A DNA stretch of 49,712 nucleotides, taken from NCBI GenBank assembly GCA_035647835.1, contig DASRMS010000033.1, positions 1 through 49,712 of the forward strand, read 5' to 3'. Position numbers and translations under genes: made by a program. The notes under the pieces are model-generated. The model was not told the DNA's origin. It made no database searches and saw nothing but the letters and a program-made list of their open reading frames with translations. The stretch's first letter is position 1; every line of letters begins with the position of its first letter. Below are positions 32,369 to 41,826 of the stretch, in pieces. This stretch comes from UBA9865 sp035647835. GTDB lineage: Bacteria; Bacillota; Dethiobacteria; Dethiobacterales; Dethiobacteraceae.

Positions 32369-34366
32369 TTATTCTAAACCATCCTCTTTTCCAGCCTTAC
32401 GCAGTTTAAAAATCAAATCGCGTAGTTGTGCGGCTCGCTCAAATTCTAAATCTTTCGCTGCCTGCTTCATTTCTTTCCCTAGTCGTTGTATTTCTTTCTT
32501 CCGTTCTGCGGCACTCATCTCACCGGCAGCCCTAGCTGTGGCTGCATAGCGCGGCACTTCTTCTGCTGTTTTGCTGGCTTCAATCACACCACGCACTTCC
32601 TTTTGAATGCTGACTGGTGTGATGCCATGCTTTTCATTATACTCCGCCTGGATAGTACGACGACGCTCTGTTTCATCAATGGCCAGGCGCATGGAATCGG
32701 TAATTTTATCCGCATACATTATAACTTTTCCGTCAACATTACGGGCTGCCCGACCAATAGTTTGGATTAATGAACGATGAGCACGCAAAAATCCTTCCTT
32801 ATCGGCATCCAAAATAGCCACCAGCGAAACCTCTGGTAAATCCAGCCCTTCACGCAGGAGATTGATGCCCACTAAGACATCAAATTCACCTAAACGTAAG
32901 TCGCGGATTATTTCCATGCGTTCCAGAGTATGAATCTCCGAGTGCAGGTAACGCACCTTGAGACCCAGCTCTTTATAATACTCGGTAAGGTCTTCAGACA
33001 TCCGTTTCGTCAGCGTAGTGATCAGTACGCGCTCGTTTTTCTCCACCCGTTGACGAATTTCACCATATAAATCATCTATTTGCCCTTTGACCGGCCGGAC
33101 AATAACTGCGGGATCAAGCAGTCCGGTCGGGCGAATAATTTGCTCCACCACCTGCTGGCTGTGTTCTTGCTCATAGGGGCCAGGTGTAGCCGAGACATAA
33201 ACGGCCTGACAGACTAACTCCTCAAATTCCGGAAACATCAGCGGCCGGTTATCTAAAGCTGACGGCAGGCGAAAACCATAGTCCACCAGCACCTGTTTAC
33301 GAGAACGGTCACCGGCATACATGCCGCGAATCTGGGGGATAGTTTGGTGCGATTCGTCAATCAGCAGTAGAAAGTCCTGGGGGAAATAATCTATCAGGGT
33401 AAAGGGACGGGTCCCGGCGGTACGCCTGTCCATGTGCCGGGAATAGTTTTCAATCCCTGTACAGAAGCCCAATTCATTCATCATTTCCAAATCATATTTG
33501 GTCCGCTGCTCCAAGCGCTGTGCTTCTAAAAGTTTACCCGTGGCACGGAACTCCTGCAAACGCTCTTCCAGCTCCAAGCGAATATCAACCATCGCCTCTT
33601 CCAAAACATCACGGGAGGTCACATAGTGGGAGGCAGGGAAAATAGTGATATGATTGCGCTCGGTCAGCACCTCACTAGTGAGGGTATCAATTTCCCGAAT
33701 GCGTTCTATCACATCACCAAAGAATTCGATGCGCACCGCTTGCTCTGTGGCGCTAGCAGGATAGATTTCCAAGACATCGCCGCGTACACGGAAACGACTG
33801 CGTTCCAGCTGCAAGTCATTACGCTCATACTGGTTAGCTATTAACTCCCGCACCACTTGTTCACGACTCTTCTCCATCCCAACGCGCAATGACACCATAT
33901 GGGCACTATACTCATCCGGTGAACCTAAACCATAAATACTGGAGACACTGGCTACTATCAGTACATCACGACGCTCAAAAAGAGCACTGGTCGCCGAGTG
34001 ACGCAGCTTCTCAATCTCTTCATTAATGGAAGAGTCCTTTTCAATATAGGTATCTGTATACGGAATATATGCTTCCGGCTGATAGTAGTCATAATAACTG
34101 ACAAAATACTCTACTGCATTGTCAGGGAAAAACTCTCTAAATTCGCTGCACAGCTGCGCTGCCAGCGTCTTATTATGTGCAATCACCAAGGTCGGTCTTT
34201 GCACCTCTTCAACTATATTAGCCATGGTAAATGTTTTACCGGAGCCAGTCACGCCTAACAAGGTTTGATGTTTCCAGCCACTTTCTAGACCTGCTACTAG
34301 TTTCCTAATAGCTTGTGGTTGATCCCCTTCTGGGCGGTAACTACTCTGTAACTGAAACTTGCCCAT
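32369..34366 (-). CDS. uvrB: Excinuclease ABC subunit B
   Basis: Helicase-like subunit that verifies damage and loads UvrC. The 665-residue product has Walker A LLGVTGSGKTFTMANI (about 36-51), the hairpin region YYDYYQPEAYIPYTDTYIEKD, LLIDESHQT, RYLHSEIHTLERMEIIRDLRLGEFDVLVGINLLREGLDLPEVSLV, QTIGRAARN, and a C-terminal UVR motif (EMKQAAKDLEFERAAQLRDLIFKLR). Start: ATG at 34366 behind GAGGAG. First gene of uvrBAC. Confidence 0.98.
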   Translation of the reverse strand: MGKFQLQSSYRPEGDQPQAIRKLVAGLESGWKHQTLLGVTGSGKTFTMANIVEEVQRPTLVIAHNKTLAAQLCSEFREFFPDNAVEYFVSYYDYYQPEAYIPYTDTYIEKDSSINEEIEKLRHSATSALFERRDVLIVASVSSIYGLGSPDEYSAHMVSLRVGMEKSREQVVRELIANQYERNDLQLERSRFRVRGDVLEIYPASATEQAVRIEFFGDVIERIREIDTLTSEVLTERNHITIFPASHYVTSRDVLEEAMVDIRLELEERLQEFRATGKLLEAQRLEQRTKYDLEMMNELGFCTGIENYSRHMDRRTAGTRPFTLIDYFPQDFLLLIDESHQTIPQIRGMYAGDRSRKQVLVDYGFRLPSALDNRPLMFPEFEELVCQAVYVSATPGPYEQEHSQQVVEQIIRPTGLLDPAVIVRPVKGQIDDLYGEIRQRVEKNERVLITTLTKRMSEDLTEYYKELGLKVRYLHSEIHTLERMEIIRDLRLGEFDVLVGINLLREGLDLPEVSLVAILDADKEGFLRAHRSLIQTIGRAARNVDGKVIMYADKITDSMRLAIDETERRRTIQAEYNEKHGITPVSIQKEVRGVIEASKTAEEVPRYAATARAAGEMSAAERKKEIQRLGKEMKQAAKDLEFERAAQLRDLIFKLRKAGKEDGLE

Positions 34367-34417
34367 TTAAATTCTCCTCAACTAGTTTCTCTGCACTGCT
34401 TCAAGTTTACATAACAT

Positions 34418-34426
34418 ATTATATCA
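34418..34426 (-). promoter_or_regulatory. Extended -10 promoter of uvrBAC
   Basis: TGA-TATAAT on the minus strand (34426-34418), about 52 bp before the uvrB ATG. No good -35 lies at 17 bases, which fits an extended -10 promoter. I saw no GAAC..GTTC LexA box next to it. Confidence 0.6.
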
Positions 34427-34603
34427 TAACAAGACAAACTTTTTGCACCGTCCATTTAGTGGCTTTTGTTTATTGTAATACTATTCCTGCTCTAATGCCA
34501 TAAATATTCTCTTACCTGGTAATTTTGAGCTGCGGCTTTTCCTCCCCAGGATCTCGGGGACGAACTGCAGATGCCCAAAACTTAAAGAGACCTGCAAATG
34601 GTA

Positions 34604-34634
34604 AAAACCAGTACAAACTTGATGTACTGGTTTT
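34604..34634. terminator. Terminator after coiled-coil gene
   Basis: An 11-bp stem (AAAACCAGTAC / GTACTGGTTTT) with a 9-nt loop and A/T tracts on both sides. It ends the ctpA and coiled-coil gene unit. The interval 34427-34603 shows nothing else I can support. Confidence 0.8.
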
Positions 34635-34650
34635 ATCTGCATCTAAAATA

Positions 34651-34938
34651 TTACTGCAGCTCTGGGGGCTGACTAAAAATCCACGGTGGCAGCTGCCCGT
34701 AGTTTTCTGCCGCTGAACCATCTGGCAAAGTGGTGTTCTTAAGTTGAGCAAAGTCTTGCGACTGCCGCAGATTTTGATGAAATTTCAAATCCGCTGTCAG
34801 CTGCTGCTGTACTAAGAGCAGGGCATTCATCGCCTGCTGCAGACCTTGTAAGGCTTGGCGATCCCGCTCCTCCTGCCGCCGACACAATTGCTTGAGCAAA
34901 AACTCTTTTTCTTGTAAATTTTGCTGCATTTCTTTCAC
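34651..34938 (-). CDS. Small coiled-coil protein, function unknown
   Basis: A 95-residue, Gln- and Leu-rich protein (MKEMQQNLQEKEFLLKQLCRRQ ... LQQAMNALLLVQQQLTADLKFHQNLRQ). It is predicted helical over about residues 1-65, then a short Pro-rich tail (LPPWIFSQPPELQ). It has no signal peptide or TM segment. I do not recognise a family. Start: GTG at 34938 with GGGGG about 10 bases upstream. It lies 80 bp after ctpA and before a strong terminator, so it probably belongs to the ftsEX-envC-ctpA neighbourhood. Confidence 0.55.
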   Translation of the reverse strand: MKEMQQNLQEKEFLLKQLCRRQEERDRQALQGLQQAMNALLLVQQQLTADLKFHQNLRQSQDFAQLKNTTLPDGSAAENYGQLPPWIFSQPPELQ

Positions 34939-35018
34939 TGCACATCCACCCCCTCTAAACTTCTAGTATGTGCTATTTTCACATTTTCATCAGCAGAGCA
35001 AGGGGCATACAGTCCAGT

Positions 35019-36443
35019 TTATTGCATTGCTTTAGTCAAAATCTCCAAGGCCTTCTTTTTTTGCACATCCAGCTCTTCCAGCCGGGGTTCCAGTTGTTCA
35101 TTTAATTTTTCCCGTGTCGCTTGGTTGACCTTTCCGTTTACTTCCAGACCATATTTGCTCTGGAAGGAACGCACAGCTTTTTCCGTCTCTCCATCAAATT
35201 TACTTGTTTCTTGGACCGCATAATTTAAGGCTGCTAACATCTTCTGCAAGAAAAGCACGTTGGTGCCTTCATCACTCAGTGCTAAATCCCCTATCATCCC
35301 ATACTGCAGAAGATAATAGTCATCTGACAGCTCTACTATTACATCCGGCACCAAGCCATTGCCATGAATATCGCGACCCTTGGGTGTTTGGTATTTAGCC
35401 ACTGTATAACGTAGGCCAGCCTGGTTAGACAAACTCTCTAAATGCTGCACAGTAGCTTTCCCATATGTTTTGGTACCTACGAGAGTCCCGGCAGCAGTAT
35501 CTTGCAGGGCACCAGCAATAATTTCTGAGGCGGAGGCACTAGCACCGTTGACTAAGGCTACAATCGGGTATGTTTTTTTCGTCCCATAGGATTGATAGGT
35601 TTGCAGCACCGTCCCCTCCCGGTCTACCATATGCGTAATCGGTCCCGCTGGTAATATTTCCTGGCCAACCAGTACAGCTTGATCGAGCAGGCCACCAGGG
35701 TTGTTGCGTAAATCCAGCAGCAGGCCGCGCATTCCTTGCGTCTCCAGTGCCAACATCGCCTCCTGAAAATCACGACCTGTATGCTCGTCAAAAGTGGTAA
35801 TCTGAATGTAGCCGATTTTATCCGACAATAGTTCAGTAAACACACTGGGTACTACAATATTAGCACGTGTAATGACAAACTCAAGCGGCTCTGTGAGATT
35901 CTCTCGTTCTACTTTTAAGTTAACTGTCGTCCCTTCCTGTCCGCGCATTAATTTCACAGCATCTGTGGTCGAGATACCTACGGCATCTTCACCATCAATA
36001 GCCACAATACGATCCCCTGGTTGTAAGCCAGCCTGTTCACCTGGAGTATTCTTGATCGGGGACACGACCGTAATATAACCATCGACTTCACTAATCTCAA
36101 TACCAATACCAGAAAATGAACCGTCTATTTTAATCATCATTTCTTCATAGTTGGTAGGGTCAAGAAAGTTGGTTTGCGGATCTTCAAGCGAATTGACCAT
36201 GCCATTGATTGCTTCATTGATTAATTCTTCCCGCGAAACATCTTCCAAGAAACGTTCGCTTAAAATATCTAACACTTCTACTAGTGGTTGTAATTCTACT
36301 TCTATTTCTGCTAAATCCCGAGAATTATCTGCTGGCGGCTCACCTGCCGTTTCTTGCTGATAGTGATCCCTTGTGCCGAAATATGTTAAACTGTTTGTCA
36401 CCACTAACAGCAGTACCAGCAGCAAAACAATTCTTCTTTTCAA
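35019..36443 (-). CDS. C-terminal processing peptidase (S41 family, CtpA-like)
   Basis: Serine protease anchored outside the membrane. From the chosen start (474 residues) it has a short basic stretch and TM helix (KRRIVLLLVLLLVVTNSL), a PDZ domain (GSFSGIGIEISEVDGYITVVSPIKNTPGEQAGLQPGDRIVAIDG), the S41 core with LLLDLRNNPGGLLDQAV, nucleophile Ser in VNGASASASEIIAGAL and Lys in GTKTYGKATVQ, then a C-terminal peptidoglycan-binding domain (VRSFQSKYGLEVNGKVNQATREKL). Start uncertain: the frame is open to 36518, but a good promoter overlaps that part (-10 at 36494-36489), so translation must begin downstream, at TTG 36464 or 36443. Neither has a strong ribosome site. Confidence 0.9.
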   Translation of the reverse strand: MKRRIVLLLVLLLVVTNSLTYFGTRDHYQQETAGEPPADNSRDLAEIEVELQPLVEVLDILSERFLEDVSREELINEAINGMVNSLEDPQTNFLDPTNYEEMMIKIDGSFSGIGIEISEVDGYITVVSPIKNTPGEQAGLQPGDRIVAIDGEDAVGISTTDAVKLMRGQEGTTVNLKVERENLTEPLEFVITRANIVVPSVFTELLSDKIGYIQITTFDEHTGRDFQEAMLALETQGMRGLLLDLRNNPGGLLDQAVLVGQEILPAGPITHMVDREGTVLQTYQSYGTKKTYPIVALVNGASASASEIIAGALQDTAAGTLVGTKTYGKATVQHLESLSNQAGLRYTVAKYQTPKGRDIHGNGLVPDVIVELSDDYYLLQYGMIGDLALSDEGTNVLFLQKMLAALNYAVQETSKFDGETEKAVRSFQSKYGLEVNGKVNQATREKLNEQLEPRLEELDVQKKKALEILTKAMQ

Positions 36444-36488
36444 AAGCTTAACACCAACTTTCAAGCATAAATTTGAGTTATCCCTAAC

Positions 36489-36518
36489 ATTATAAACCCT
36501 ACTCGGTAAATCTGCCAA
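36489..36518 (-). promoter_or_regulatory. ctpA promoter
   Basis: TTGGCA (36518-36513), an 18-base spacer and TATAAT (36494-36489) on the minus strand. Transcription would begin near 36482, so ctpA can be expressed apart from ftsEX-envC. Confidence 0.7.
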
Positions 36519-36667
36519 GGGCAGTTCTCCTCAGCAACAAAGGCTGCTGCTTCATCCTATTACAAATCCTGCAAAATATTATCAGCATCTCTTTTTAGTC
36601 ATCAGCTGCAGCGTAGGTAAAGCCGCCTGCTAAAAGGCAAACGAGAGCATTAACTCGCCAAATATGA

Positions 36668-36694
36668 ACAAGCCCGGTCACTGACCGGGCTTGT
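36668..36694 (-). terminator. Terminator after EnvC-like gene
   Basis: A 13-bp inverted repeat (ACAAGCCCGGTCA / TGACCGGGCTTGT) with a minimal loop, 14 bases past the stop. The T-run is short, so read-through is possible. Bases 36519-36667 hold nothing else recognised. Confidence 0.65.
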
Positions 36695-36708
36695 TTTACA
36701 CTGCCAAA

Positions 36709-37896
36709 TTAATGTACATAATTGAGTGGATTAACACGTTCTCCGTTAATCCGCACTTCAAAATGCACGTGCGGCCCCGTGGAATAACCCGTAGAACCAA
36801 CGATAGCTACAGCTTGTCCTTTATAAACTGCTTGTCCATTGGCAACCAAAAAATCATGAGTATGACCATAAACTGTGGCAACACCTTTACCATGATCCAC
36901 AATCACTAAATTACCATAGCCGCTCCCCATGCGATATGTATGAGCTACACCGGCATCGGCAGCAAGCAGGTTTACAGGATTACCGTTATAGTTACCCGCA
37001 CCTGGCCAGCGGTTACGGGGAATTCCTATATCAATCCCGCCGTGGAAAGAACCTTGTTTACCAGAGATGGGATCACGCCGATAGCCATAACCGGAAGTTA
37101 TCCAACCTCTGCCGTAACCTTGTACCGGCCATCCCAGCGTTCCCGTACCTTGATTAGCAGAACCATTTTGCTGTGCCTGCATTTGCAGAATCAAATTTTC
37201 AATCTTTTGGGCTTCTGCTTCCAGTTTCCTAATTTCGTTATTTGTTTTGTTGTAAGCTGCCTGCAAATCTGAGACTAACAATTTCTGCCTGGCTTGCTTA
37301 ACTTCCTGCTCTTGTTTTTTATTAATGTTATTCCGCCGTAGTGTTAACAGCTCCTGACGGCGCTTCTCTAATGATTCTTTTAGTTCGGCAACCCGATCGC
37401 GTTCTGCCATTGCTTCTTCTAAAAGCTGCTTATCCTGATCTATTAATTGCCGCAAATCATTATAACGAGTTAAAAAGTCGGCAAAGGATGTACTGCTAAA
37501 GAGAACTTCTAAATAGCTAACCTGCCCGTGCTCGTGCAGAGCCCGCAGGCGCACAGCCAGCACTTCATCTATCTCTGCCAATTTTTCTTCTGCTTCTGCT
37601 AAATGAGCTTCAACAGCCGTGATTTCCTCTTCTGTTCTCCTAATTTTCGTCCCGATAGCACGCAGTTCGGCCTCAATAACCTCTACTTCGCGCTGAATTA
37701 ACTCAATTTCCTGCTTGACTTTATTTTGTTCCTGCTTATTTTGCTGCAGTTCTTCCTGACGCTGGTCAATATTCTCCTGCACACCTTCTAATTCATCTTG
37801 CTTTTCATCAACCGTATTGGCCAAAACAGGCAGCATGCTGCTCAATAACATCGCTACCACCAGTAGTAACAGTACGGCATACTTTCGTTTAAACAT
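36709..37896 (-). CDS. EnvC-like murein hydrolase activator / M23 peptidase
   Basis: A 395-residue secreted protein with a signal peptide (KRKYAVLLLLVVAMLLSSMLPVLA, about 3-26), a long charged coiled coil (about 30-240), and a C-terminal LytM/M23 domain. The zinc ligands look intact (HGGIDIG, and HVHFEV near the end), so unlike E. coli EnvC it may itself cut peptidoglycan. In Bacillus the FtsEX partner CwlO is a hydrolase with the same coiled-coil layout, though its catalytic domain is of the NlpC/P60 type. It lies 16 bp after ftsX, so it is the likely target of FtsEX gating. Start: ATG at 37896 with GGAGG 7 bases upstream. Confidence 0.92.
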   Translation of the reverse strand: MFKRKYAVLLLLVVAMLLSSMLPVLANTVDEKQDELEGVQENIDQRQEELQQNKQEQNKVKQEIELIQREVEVIEAELRAIGTKIRRTEEEITAVEAHLAEAEEKLAEIDEVLAVRLRALHEHGQVSYLEVLFSSTSFADFLTRYNDLRQLIDQDKQLLEEAMAERDRVAELKESLEKRRQELLTLRRNNINKKQEQEVKQARQKLLVSDLQAAYNKTNNEIRKLEAEAQKIENLILQMQAQQNGSANQGTGTLGWPVQGYGRGWITSGYGYRRDPISGKQGSFHGGIDIGIPRNRWPGAGNYNGNPVNLLAADAGVAHTYRMGSGYGNLVIVDHGKGVATVYGHTHDFLVANGQAVYKGQAVAIVGSTGYSTGPHVHFEVRINGERVNPLNYVH

Positions 37897-37912
37897 CACA
37901 ATTCCTCCCCCA

Positions 37913-38797
37913 TCAAACTTTGAGAAAGCGCCGCATCGAAAGCAGGCTTCCTAAACCACCTATGGTGATACCGAGCAGCAGCAACAGTTTGGTAATTGAA
38001 GCTAAAATCATCTGTGGAGGCAGCAGCGGCAGAAAAAATAAATTCATTTGTGTCCAAGCCACCACCTCGCGGTAAACGTAAATCAGAATTAAGGCTGGCA
38101 GCAGGGCACCTACTGTACCCAGAACAATGCCTTCAATCACAAAAGGCCAACGTATAAACCATTCTGTGGCGCCAACCCACTTCATAATCATTATTTCTTT
38201 GGACCTGGCATTAACCGTGAGCTTAATGGTATTGGCAATTAAGAACATCGCCGTAAAGGCTAACCCGCCCATAAATGCCAGACCGACCCAGCGCACGGCA
38301 CCTGTAAAGCGAAAGAGCTTGTCTACTACATCCGTGCCGTAATCTACGCGGGCAATACCGGGCAGTGTCTGCAAACTTTTCGCCACTGTGGGAATATCTT
38401 CGGGAACTTTCGTGCGAATTTCAAAAGAATCACGCAAAGGATTACGACCCTCTTCTTCATACCCCGCCACAAGTTCACCTAACTGGTTTTGTAAACGCAC
38501 CAAGGCTTGGTCTTTTGTCACATAGCGCACTTCTTCCACATTGGACAGTTGAATTACAGTAACACGCAATTCCTCTACCTCGCTGGGGGCAAGTTCCTCA
38601 TCAACATAAGCAATAATCTCAACCTGGTCTTTAATATCTTGCGTGATATGTTCCACATTGAGATTGAGCAGCATAAAAGAACCTAAGATAAGTAAGGTCA
38701 CCGTCACTACGGCAACAGAGGCGAAACTCATCCAACCATTGCGAAAAATACTGCGGAAGGCTTCCTGAAAATAATACTTAATATTTCTAATGAGCAT
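37913..38797 (-). CDS. ftsX: Cell division ABC-like protein FtsX
   Basis: A 294-residue permease-like subunit of FtsEX, which transmits ATP-driven changes to cell-wall hydrolases. It has a cytoplasmic N-terminus, TM1 (SFASVAVVTVTLLILGSFMLL), a large extracellular domain (about 50-165), then three TM helices from about 170, and MKWVGATEWFIRWPFVIEGIVLG near the third. Start: ATG at 38797, inside the end of ftsE (11-bp overlap), so translation is coupled. Confidence 0.95.
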   Translation of the reverse strand: MLIRNIKYYFQEAFRSIFRNGWMSFASVAVVTVTLLILGSFMLLNLNVEHITQDIKDQVEIIAYVDEELAPSEVEELRVTVIQLSNVEEVRYVTKDQALVRLQNQLGELVAGYEEEGRNPLRDSFEIRTKVPEDIPTVAKSLQTLPGIARVDYGTDVVDKLFRFTGAVRWVGLAFMGGLAFTAMFLIANTIKLTVNARSKEIMIMKWVGATEWFIRWPFVIEGIVLGTVGALLPALILIYVYREVVAWTQMNLFFLPLLPPQMILASITKLLLLLGITIGGLGSLLSMRRFLKV

Positions 38798-39476
38798 GGT
38801 GGTTATAGACCCCCTTCTGCTCATCGTGCACGATTTGGCCGTCTTCCAGCACAACAACCCGCTGCTTCATGCGATCCACAATCTCTTTATCGTGAGTTGC
38901 CATAATTATAGTCGTACCACGAATATTTATAGTTTTTAATAAATCCACAATACCCCAAGAAGTTTGTGGATCAAGATTGCCTGTAGGTTCATCAGCTATC
39001 ACCAAAGAGGGCTGATTAATAATGGCGCGGGCGAGGCAGACACGCTGCTGCTCACCGCCAGATAATTCATGCGGTTTACGCTTTGCTTTGCCCGTTAGGC
39101 CCACCATCTCTAAAGCCTCCGGCACGCGACGACGTACCTCACGCGGCGTTGCCCCTACCACTTGCATGGCGAAAGCCACATTATCATAAATAGTTCGTTT
39201 ATCAAGCAAACGGAAATCCTGAAAAACCACACCAATACTACGCCGGAACATTGAAACTTCGCGGCGCCGCAAGCGTGTTATTTCTTTACTAAAAACCCGA
39301 ATACTGCCGGAAGTTGGCAAAAACTCACGACCAATCAGACGAATTAGAGTCGATTTACCGGCACCGCTGGTACCGACAATAAAAACAAATTCTCCTCTTT
39401 CGACACTAAAGTTAATATCGTTAAGTGCTCCGACACTATTCGGATAGACCATATTAACGTGCTGCATAACAATCAT
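38787..39476 (-). CDS. ftsE: Cell division ATP-binding protein FtsE
   Basis: The ATPase of FtsEX. The 229-residue product has Walker A GTSGAGKST (about 36), the Q-loop VFQDFRLL, signature LSGGEQQRVCLARAI, Walker B LVIADEPTGNLDP and the switch His in MATHDKEIVD. Start: ATG at 39476 behind GGAGGG with about 12 bases. First of the division and cell-wall set. Confidence 0.96.
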   Translation of the reverse strand: MIVMQHVNMVYPNSVGALNDINFSVERGEFVFIVGTSGAGKSTLIRLIGREFLPTSGSIRVFSKEITRLRRREVSMFRRSIGVVFQDFRLLDKRTIYDNVAFAMQVVGATPREVRRRVPEALEMVGLTGKAKRKPHELSGGEQQRVCLARAIINQPSLVIADEPTGNLDPQTSWGIVDLLKTINIRGTTIIMATHDKEIVDRMKQRVVVLEDGQIVHDEQKGVYNHHAH

Positions 39477-39841
39477 GATGTAAAGGTCCCTCCTGTCTGC
39501 ACATCTAGATTATAATTAACAAAACCTTACAAAATTGTTGCGACTATTTAACATAAATTCGACAGACACCCTAAAAAACCTTTAACTACCTGCATTTTTT
39601 TTCATGGTTTTTTCTCCCTCACTCTATCACCTGACACCGTTTACACCTGTCCTACCGACAGAGTTTTCAAAAACCTCACAACATCAACATCGGTCTTCCG
39701 GTGCAGTGCAGTAAAGTAATGCTATCGCCGGTTTTGCAGCAACAAGTTATTGACAAAAAAAAACGCCGCTGCCGGCTGCTGTTTTTTTCAGGTGGGGAAG
39801 AATACAGTTCGGTCCGACAAGCGACAGGCCAAGTGAATTAT
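39477..39841. other. Intergenic region with yitT terminator
   Basis: About 365 bp without a supported gene. At 39755-39788 an A8 tract, GCCG-CTGC-CGGC and a T7 tract form a terminator-like structure with a small bulge, which would end yitT on the minus strand. Nearer ftsE there are AT-rich stretches (TTAATTATAATC near 39510) that may hold its promoter, but I cannot fix a -35. Confidence 0.5.
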
Positions 39842-40690
39842 TCAAGCCTGACCCCGCGTGGGACTGAATCCTTCGCCTAAAACTTCGTGGGCATTACCTA
39901 GGATCACGAAGGCTTTAGCATCGATTTCATGCACAATCGTCTTCAAACGGGGCACTTCTGATTGCGCCACCACAGTTAACACCATCCGGCGCTTCTGGCC
40001 AGTAAAGGCACCTTCCCCGGTTAGGATTGTTGCCCCGCGGTTCATTTCGCGTAAGATGCGTGCCACCATTGATTCCGTCTCGCTAGAGATAATTAAGGCG
40101 GCTTTACTGCTGCTAAGTCCTTCTTGAACAAAGTCAATTACCCGGCTGGTGACAAATAAAGAAATCAAGGCATACATAGATAATTCCAAATTAAAAACAA
40201 TACCGGCTAAGGCGACCACCAGGAAATCTACACCTAAAAGACTTTGTCCCAGGGAAAACCCAAATATTTTATTTAAAACTTGCGCCGCCAAATCTGTACC
40301 GCCAGTGGTGCCATGGGCCCGAAAAACCAGTGCTACCCCAATGCCCATCACGATGCCGCCATACAAAGAAGCTAACAATAAATCCTCTGTCACCACCGGC
40401 AGGAAGGTCAGCACTTCTATCATCATCGAGAGCGCCACGGCACCAAACAAGCCGCGTGTAATATAGTGCCAGCCAAACAGTTTGACCGCAATTGCAAAAA
40501 GCGGAATATTAAGCAAGAAAATAGTGATACCCACAGGTAAGTTAAAGAGATAATAAAGCAACACCCCTAAGCCGCTAATGCCGCCAGCAGCAATTTGATT
40601 GGGTGTCATAAACATGTTAAAGGCGGCAGCAATCACTGCTGTCCCCATCAGCACGCCAATATATTCTTTGAGTAGCTGCCATTTAGCCAC
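39842..40690 (-). CDS. YitT family membrane protein
   Basis: A 282-residue protein of the YitT/DUF161 group. It has five or six TM helices in the first 190 residues (NQIAAGGISGLGVLLYY; FRAHGTTGGTDLAAQVLNKIFG), then a soluble DUF2179 domain (about 200-282; REMNRGATILTGEGAFTGQKRRMVLTVVAQSEVPRLKTIV). The transported molecule is unknown. The start is GTG at 40690, behind GGGGGTGCACAC. It is 17 bp downstream of prfB. Confidence 0.92.
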   Translation of the reverse strand: MAKWQLLKEYIGVLMGTAVIAAAFNMFMTPNQIAAGGISGLGVLLYYLFNLPVGITIFLLNIPLFAIAVKLFGWHYITRGLFGAVALSMMIEVLTFLPVVTEDLLLASLYGGIVMGIGVALVFRAHGTTGGTDLAAQVLNKIFGFSLGQSLLGVDFLVVALAGIVFNLELSMYALISLFVTSRVIDFVQEGLSSSKAALIISSETESMVARILREMNRGATILTGEGAFTGQKRRMVLTVVAQSEVPRLKTIVHEIDAKAFVILGNAHEVLGEGFSPTRGQA

Positions 40691-40707
40691 GTGTGCACCC
40701 CCAGTAT

Positions 40708-41818
40708 TTAAACATCCTTACCAGCGGTTTGCCGTAAATATGATTCGATCAGCTGATCTAGTTCCCCATCCATAACCGCATTGACATTGCCAACGTCCAC
40801 GCCAGTGCGATGATCCTTCACTAAAGTATAGGGATGAAAAACATAAGAACGAATCTGGCTGCCCCAGCCAATTTCCTTCTGCTCGCCGCGCAGATTGCTA
40901 ATCTTTTTTAATCTCTCACGCTCATAGTAATCAGCTAAACGCGCCCGCAGAATAGTCAGCGCCCGTTCACGGTTCGAATGCTGCGAACGTTCATTTTGAC
41001 ACTGCACAGTAAAGCCTGTCGGTAAATGCGTAATCCGCACCGCTGAGTCGGTCGTATTTACATGCTGACCACCGGCTCCACTGGCACGGTAGGTATCAAT
41101 TTTTAAGTCTTCTGGTCGCAGTTCAATATCCTGGTCAGTATCTTCCACATCCGGCAGGACATCAAGCGAGGCAAAAGATGTATGTCGTCTGCTGGCTGCA
41201 TCAAAGGGAGAGATGCGGACCAGACGGTGCACGCCCCGTTCTGCTTTTAGGTAACCGTAGGCATTCTTACCCGTCACTAACAGGGTAGCACTTTTAATCC
41301 CGGCTTCATCACCGGGTAAAAGGTCCAGTACCTCTACCTGGTAACTTTTCCGCTCCGCCCAGCGCGTATACATGCGCAGCAGCATGGCAGCCCAGTCTTG
41401 TGATTCTGTGCCCCCCGCTCCTGGGTGGATAGCAATAATCGCCGAGTTATGGTCATAGCGGCCGCGAAAAATTACAGCTAGCTCTAATTTGCCCAACTCT
41501 TTCTGCAGTTCAGTAATGCCAGCTGCGGCTTCTGCCCATAATTCATCATCGTCTTCATCCTCTGCTAGCGTGATCGTCAGCTGCAAATCATCTAGCTGCC
41601 GCTGTGCTGCTTCCAAAGGCCCAATTTCATCACGCCGGGCATTTAGTTCCTGCATTATCTTTTGCGCTTGCTCTGAATTTGACCAAAAATCTGACTGCGA
41701 GACCTGAAGATCCAGTTTTTTTATTTGTTCTTGTTGGCCCACCAAGTCAAAGGGAAACACTCATTTCGGTAAGACGTTCGCTCAACTGTTGATAACATGC
41801 TTTGATTTCCGCAGACAT
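40708..41818 (-). CDS. prfB: Peptide chain release factor 2 (programmed +1 frameshift)
   Basis: RF2 releases peptides at UGA and UAA. A 23-codon first frame (MSAEIKACYQQLSERLTEMS ...) ends CTT TGA C at 41752-41746. A +1 slip on CTT gives CTT-GAC and opens the rest, starting DLVGQQEQIKKLD, for about 369 residues in all. Key motifs: SPFDAASRRHTSF (UGA-recognising SPF) and GAGGQHVNTTDSAVRI (GGQ). The shift lets RF2 control its own level. The usual Shine-Dalgarno-like stimulator just before CTT (AGGGG) is not visible here. Start: ATG at 41818, 8 bp after secA. In a selenocysteine-using cell RF2 also competes with SelB at UGA. Confidence 0.95.
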
Positions 41819-41826
41819 CTCTACAC

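Noticed and set aside
34367..34470. LexA (SOS) box before uvrBAC
   Set aside because: No GAAC-N4-GTTC-like dyad was found near the extended -10 promoter.
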